Shown here: in pieces, positions 60,660 through 64,000 of the stretch
Position numbering within the stretch: the stretch's first letter is position 1
Layout of the letters: every line of letters starts with the position of its first letter
DNA from: Daphnia pulex
Lineage: Eukaryota; Arthropoda; Branchiopoda; Diplostraca; Daphniidae
Direction of reading: 5' to 3'
Length of the DNA: 64,000 nucleotides
Assembly: GCF_021134715.1 (NCBI RefSeq)
Contig: NC_060025.1
Location: 7,130,001-7,194,000 of the forward strand
Notes under the pieces: generated by a model
The model's database searches: none
What the model was told of the DNA's origin: nothing
The model's input: only the letters and a program-made list of their open reading frames with translations
Translations under genes and position numbers: made by a program

Positions 60660-61740
60660 TTAAGCGAAATTATGATGCTTTGGTAACTGAATAAATTTAT
60701 GTTTTTGTTGCTGCTCATGAGTTGCTGCTCGCGAATACATCGGAATAAAATGATTTCTCTTAATCTGCTGTTGGTAAGGCCTGTTGGAGTATGGTCCACG
60801 ATGAGGTAGGAAACAGTCTTGCGTCACCGGTCGAAGGCTAGACATTTTGAGTCCAAGACTGGCAACAACACTTTTGGCTTCCTTCATTACCCAGGATTTT
60901 GGAAATGGGGATCTTGAAAGGATCCACAGAGACTCTTGCTCGATACAAAAAGAGGCATTAAAAATTGTAGAAAATTAGATAATGTCTTCGTATAAATAAT
61001 TAAATATATTAACGTTCTGTACGTCAGTTTATTACCTCTACGTTGAAATAGTCCACGATCCTCACAGCGGTATTCGACGGCGTAATTTGTATAATCAGTA
61101 CTCAACACTTGATAGTCATCCGCTGTAACTATTTGTGTGCAATGCCAACCAATTATTTAAAGCTATAGTTGTCTGAATTGTAAAATCCAAATAATTGATA
61201 AATAAAATTATACATGGCATGCTGAAGAGCTGGCTAGTCAATGTGGCAGGATCGTCTACCATATCTTGGTAAATGTCCATTTCAGTCGTCATCTTATTCT
61301 CCACTCTATGCACAGAAAAGATTATTTAAGATGAGTGCTTCCCCATGATAAAATACCAGACGTTGGTTTCGGTTTCGACGTGAACACGTAACTGACGTAC
61401 ACAAAATCTCGATAATCCATTCTCAATTTGAAGCGTCCCTCAACTTCAGGATCGGGGTAGTAAGTTTGGGTCCAACATTTGCCTCCCATTCCGGGGAAGG
61501 AAAAGTAACGTTCAATTTGGTACCATGTTCCTAAGTACTATAAGAAAACAAGGTTATGTAACTTGGCAAGATGGTTGCCCATCATCACATTTCGTTTGCG
61601 TAACGGTGTACCTTATCCATTTCAAAATCCTTTAGGACGGAGAAGGAAGGACAGTGCCCTAAGCGAAGGATCTGTCCGGATACCGGACCTGGAGACCGAG
61701 TGAACATCACCAATAACAACATCACCAAATTTATAAACAT
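60660..61740 (-). CDS. Apolipoprotein D-like lipocalin with C-terminal extension
   Basis: A secreted beta-barrel carrier of small hydrophobic ligands. Five exons (61740-61612, 61537-61401, 61305-61214, 61128-61036, 60934-60660) encode 241 residues; ApoD-type lipocalins are about 190. A signal peptide (FINLVMLLLVMFTRSPGPVSG) starts it. The lipocalin GXW motif is in YLGTWYQIERYFSFPG, followed by GKCWTQTYY. Cysteines lie in positions compatible with two disulfides (GHCPSF, YRCEDRGL, TQDCFLP). YQVLSTDYTNYAVEYRC and ESLWILSRSP are the family's strands G-H and helix. After the final cysteine comes a ~55-residue His/Gln/Lys/Tyr-rich tail (NRPYQQQIKRNHFIPMYSR) with no counterpart in ApoD. The exon 2 donor (GT/GTACGT) was chosen because it keeps the frame. 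Confidence 0.87.
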
Positions 61741-62824
61741 TTTCGTAATAAAAAAAAGAAACTTTCAGTATTAGATGTTGACATTAACAGTCGAACGACA
61801 GCGGGTAACTGACTCTGGTACTGAAACAATCTCGACTGTATAATGTTCGTCAATTCTGATGAAGTTCCGCAATGGGGAAAATGTAAAACGGGGAAAAGAT
61901 AAGGGAGGAAATGATGCCGAGGCGGTTCCGTAGTGCTGTGATGTGCACTACCGGTGTCGGCATAATATAACGGAGGTTCGGCCACAAAAGAGAGAAATGC
62001 TTCGTCAACTCTATAACGGGACATCTGTATGCACTAAGCGCTTAAACAGTGTATGAAGTCCGTTCTTTTAATTTCAAATGCCATTCGTTGAATTGTTGCG
62101 CTTGGCGAGGTATATATTACACAGAGCTGGCAAGTAGATTAGAACCTTATAATGGGTCAGTAAGCATGATTCGGCGGGATTTTTGGTCATCACCGTGAAT
62201 GCAAAAATGTAGCACCTAGAGACAATTGCGTGCTAATGCGACATTATATGGTTCACAACATCACTCAAAGATATACCGCTTCGAAAGTAATTAAATCAAT
62301 AGTTCGCTAATTTCGCTTATTCACGACCATAGACCAAAAGGATTTCAGTTTCGAAAAATTACAAACATTCAATTTCCTACCAAAATAAACTGTCCTGAAA
62401 AATTATTCCAAAAAATTAATTTTAAAAATCAATGTTTTTCGACATTTGAATTTTCCAGTGATATACATTTATTAGCAACAGCTGTATGTGATGGTGCTTG
62501 ACGGTTGCAATAATCGGTAACAACAATTTGTATATTTTGTAAAGAACGAACAATAATTTAGTGCATTATAGGATTTGGCTTCCACCAAAAATGCTATATA
62601 AAGTTGAAAATGGTGGCGGTTTTTAACAGACATTGACTCTAGATATTAGATATATTTAGGATACAAGTGAACCCCAAAATAAGCGCAGACAATTATTCTG
62701 TCTGCGTAGTGCTTTAATATGGGGATCTGTGAAAGAATAAGAGAGTATATAATGTGCGTGCTTGTTATATGTCATTTTCATCGCATACAGATGAACTGAA
62801 ATTGAATTATGCATGAAACATTGG
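61741..62824. other. Gene-free stretch between the lipocalin and the receptor gene
   Basis: The left part should contain the lipocalin promoter/5' UTR (a TATATATTA lies at ~62111-62119, which may be too far upstream unless a 5' UTR intron exists). The right part is the 3' UTR of the receptor gene. No coding sequence is seen. Confidence 0.4.
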
Positions 62825-63530
62825 TTAACAGGAGTGAACCACTCTTTTATTGAGTGATGATGAAATAATCTTGATAATTACTTCACCGCAAAAGCATAAC
62901 ACGGACAATGCGAGTCCAAAGGCCAGGGCGACAAAGGCTCCGCTTAAACCAGCAAGTGTCACTCGCTGTTTGTTTGAGGCCACATCCCGCATCGGATTCA
63001 GACAACGGGACGCATCGACCATATTTCGTTTGAACCAGAAATCGACGAATCCAGCTTCGTGAGCCTTTAACAATCTGCTTGATAATTCAACAAGGTATTA
63101 GTCGGGAATAAGAATGACGCTCATTTTAAGAAATTCAAATGATTATGCTTTTCATTTAAAGATAACTTGCCCTCGGGTGTAAGGTTCAATGTCCACATTC
63201 TTCGCAACTGCCAGGCCGGCCCCAAAGCTAAAGAAGAGTTCCTTTGCGATTGTAAAATCACATTTGCCAGTTTTCTTCAAATCCAAGCCGATGTTTGTCT
63301 TCACGGTTCTATATTCCTGTATGGAGGACACAATATCTTATGTATAATTATTCAACAATTGTGTAATATGCTTGTTTCTTATATCGGTAATTCGGTATAA
63401 GTTTTACTTGGACATAAGCGCTGGATCCTTTTCGTACTCGCTCCAAACATTCCTCAGTAACGCTGCAACGTAAGTCGGGTTCCTTTCTTAGCTGATCTCC
63501 CAAATATTTGAAAATGCCTTCGTCTGCATT
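62825..63530 (-). CDS. Ionotropic glutamate-type receptor (IR/iGluR), C-terminal exons (partial)
   Basis: This is the 3' end of a ligand-gated cation channel gene. Three exons are visible (63530-63408, 63316-63171, 63074-62825). They encode the second half of the ligand-binding S2 lobe (GIFKYLGDQLRKEP, ECLERVRKGSSAYVQ, FGAGLAVAKN, then EPYTRGLLKAHEAGFVDFWF), followed by the last membrane helix (LAGLSGAFVALAFGLALSVL). This order is diagnostic of iGluR/IR C-termini. The 63171 donor is GC (GAGG/GCAAGT). The sequence from ~63540 to the right edge looks intronic, so earlier exons are outside the window. Whether it is a kainate-like iGluR or a chemosensory IR cannot be decided. Confidence 0.85.
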
Positions 63531-64000
63531 CTGTCCGCAAAATAAAGAATTAAGGTCATTTAATTATATTACGGTTGATTTCTTAATATAGGGCTGTAGG
63601 CTATATAGTTCTTTGACATAAACTGCTGTAGTATCTAGTAGTAGGGTAAAACAGCGAATCCGGACACGGCCCAAGAAAATGCGAATTCCGGACAAAATAA
63701 GCGATTTTTAAAGTATTGTAAATGCGATTAAACGATAAGATTATTGCCACATCTGATAAATGAGCTTTAAACTAAGAAGAAGGATACACAATTGAGCCAA
63801 AGGGCACAAAACAATATTGAAGATTAATTGAGATATCTTTAATTGAAAATTGAAATTTTCGCTTACGGTTTAAACGGTAATTCTGAGTATTCCTTGCTAG
63901 CTGACAGCTTAACGCCGTAAGGAATATCAAATATATAAACTAGAACAATCGAATAAATAATTATATGAAAAGATAGAGCTTGAAAAGCTCTACATTATTA
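63531..64000. other. Probable intron of the receptor gene to the window edge
   Basis: AT-rich sequence upstream of the first visible receptor exon with no other coding signal. It contains TAGGGTAAAACAGCGAATCC (~63644-63663) and two CCGGACA strings, perhaps a repeat remnant. Confidence 0.35.

Noticed and set aside
61321-61400. Continuation of lipocalin exon 2 as coding sequence to a stop at about 61320
   Set aside because: This would lose the conserved strands and cysteines; the GTACGT donor at 61400 keeps the frame into the next family block.

Overview
This is a gene-dense, intron-rich animal locus. Introns are short (mostly about 55-100 bp, nearly all GT-AG), intergenic spaces are small, several genes lie head to head, and the set of families points to an arthropod. 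I infer a small crustacean such as a Daphnia-like water flea. That is an inference from gene structure and protein character, not from a database match.

Layout, left to right. Position 73-165 (-) is the first exon of an alpha-galactosidase/NAGA-type glycosidase running off the left edge. 475-1020 (+) is a small two-exon gene of unknown function. 1351-6352 (-) is ELP1 (Elongator subunit 1), a complete 19-exon model. 6717-9165 (-) is MTPAP, the mitochondrial poly(A) polymerase. 10147-13910 (-) is a TEX14-like ankyrin/pseudokinase gene with a tRNA-Ser(GCT) in an intron. 14231-18645 is a BEL/Pao LTR retrotransposon with a 5' LTR, gag, protease and reverse transcriptase but no RNase H, integrase or 3' LTR. 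18646-22671 is a second, apparently identical 4,026-bp copy of the TEX14-like/tRNA segment. 23568-24366 (-) is TRAPPC4 and 24915-28966 (+) is cytosolic valyl-tRNA synthetase. 30262-35929 (-) holds three tandem short-chain dehydrogenases of the SDR16C/retinol dehydrogenase type. 36769-40145 (-) is PRPF39, 43077-43502 (+) is MPC2 and 47730-48539 (+) is an unidentified 202-aa gene. 49352-51495 (-) is MASTL/Greatwall kinase. 52594-54802 and 55516-58017 (+) are tandem alkaline phosphatases. 58496-59087 (-) is a glycine/tyrosine-rich secreted peptide. 59859-60345 (+) is a coding-like fragment. 60660-61740 (-) is an apolipoprotein-D-like lipocalin. 62825-63530 (-) is the 3' end of an ionotropic glutamate-type receptor gene running off the right edge.

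Most single-copy genes are housekeeping: tRNA modification and charging (ELP1, VARS), mitochondrial RNA and pyruvate transport (MTPAP, MPC2), vesicle tethering (TRAPPC4), splicing (PRPF39) and mitotic control (MASTL). The tandem families (three SDRs, two alkaline phosphatases, two TEX14-like copies) are the lineage-specific part. Exon models below were assembled by hand from splice signals and reading frame. For every gene called complete, the exon lengths sum to an open reading frame with a single terminal stop.

The most unusual structure is the TEX14-like/BEL/TEX14-like arrangement. The retroelement begins exactly where the first copy ends and is cut in its reverse transcriptase exactly where the second copy begins. 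This fits an exchange between an allele carrying the insertion and one without it. It leaves one copy with its native 3' end and a retroelement upstream, and the other with its native upstream region and a retroelement-derived C-terminus. A haplotype mis-join in the assembly would look the same and must be excluded. I found no convincing novel multi-gene system. The other points of note are a GST-like reading frame in a valyl-tRNA synthetase intron, intron presence/absence in the SDR array, and paired GATA sites upstream of both alkaline phosphatases.
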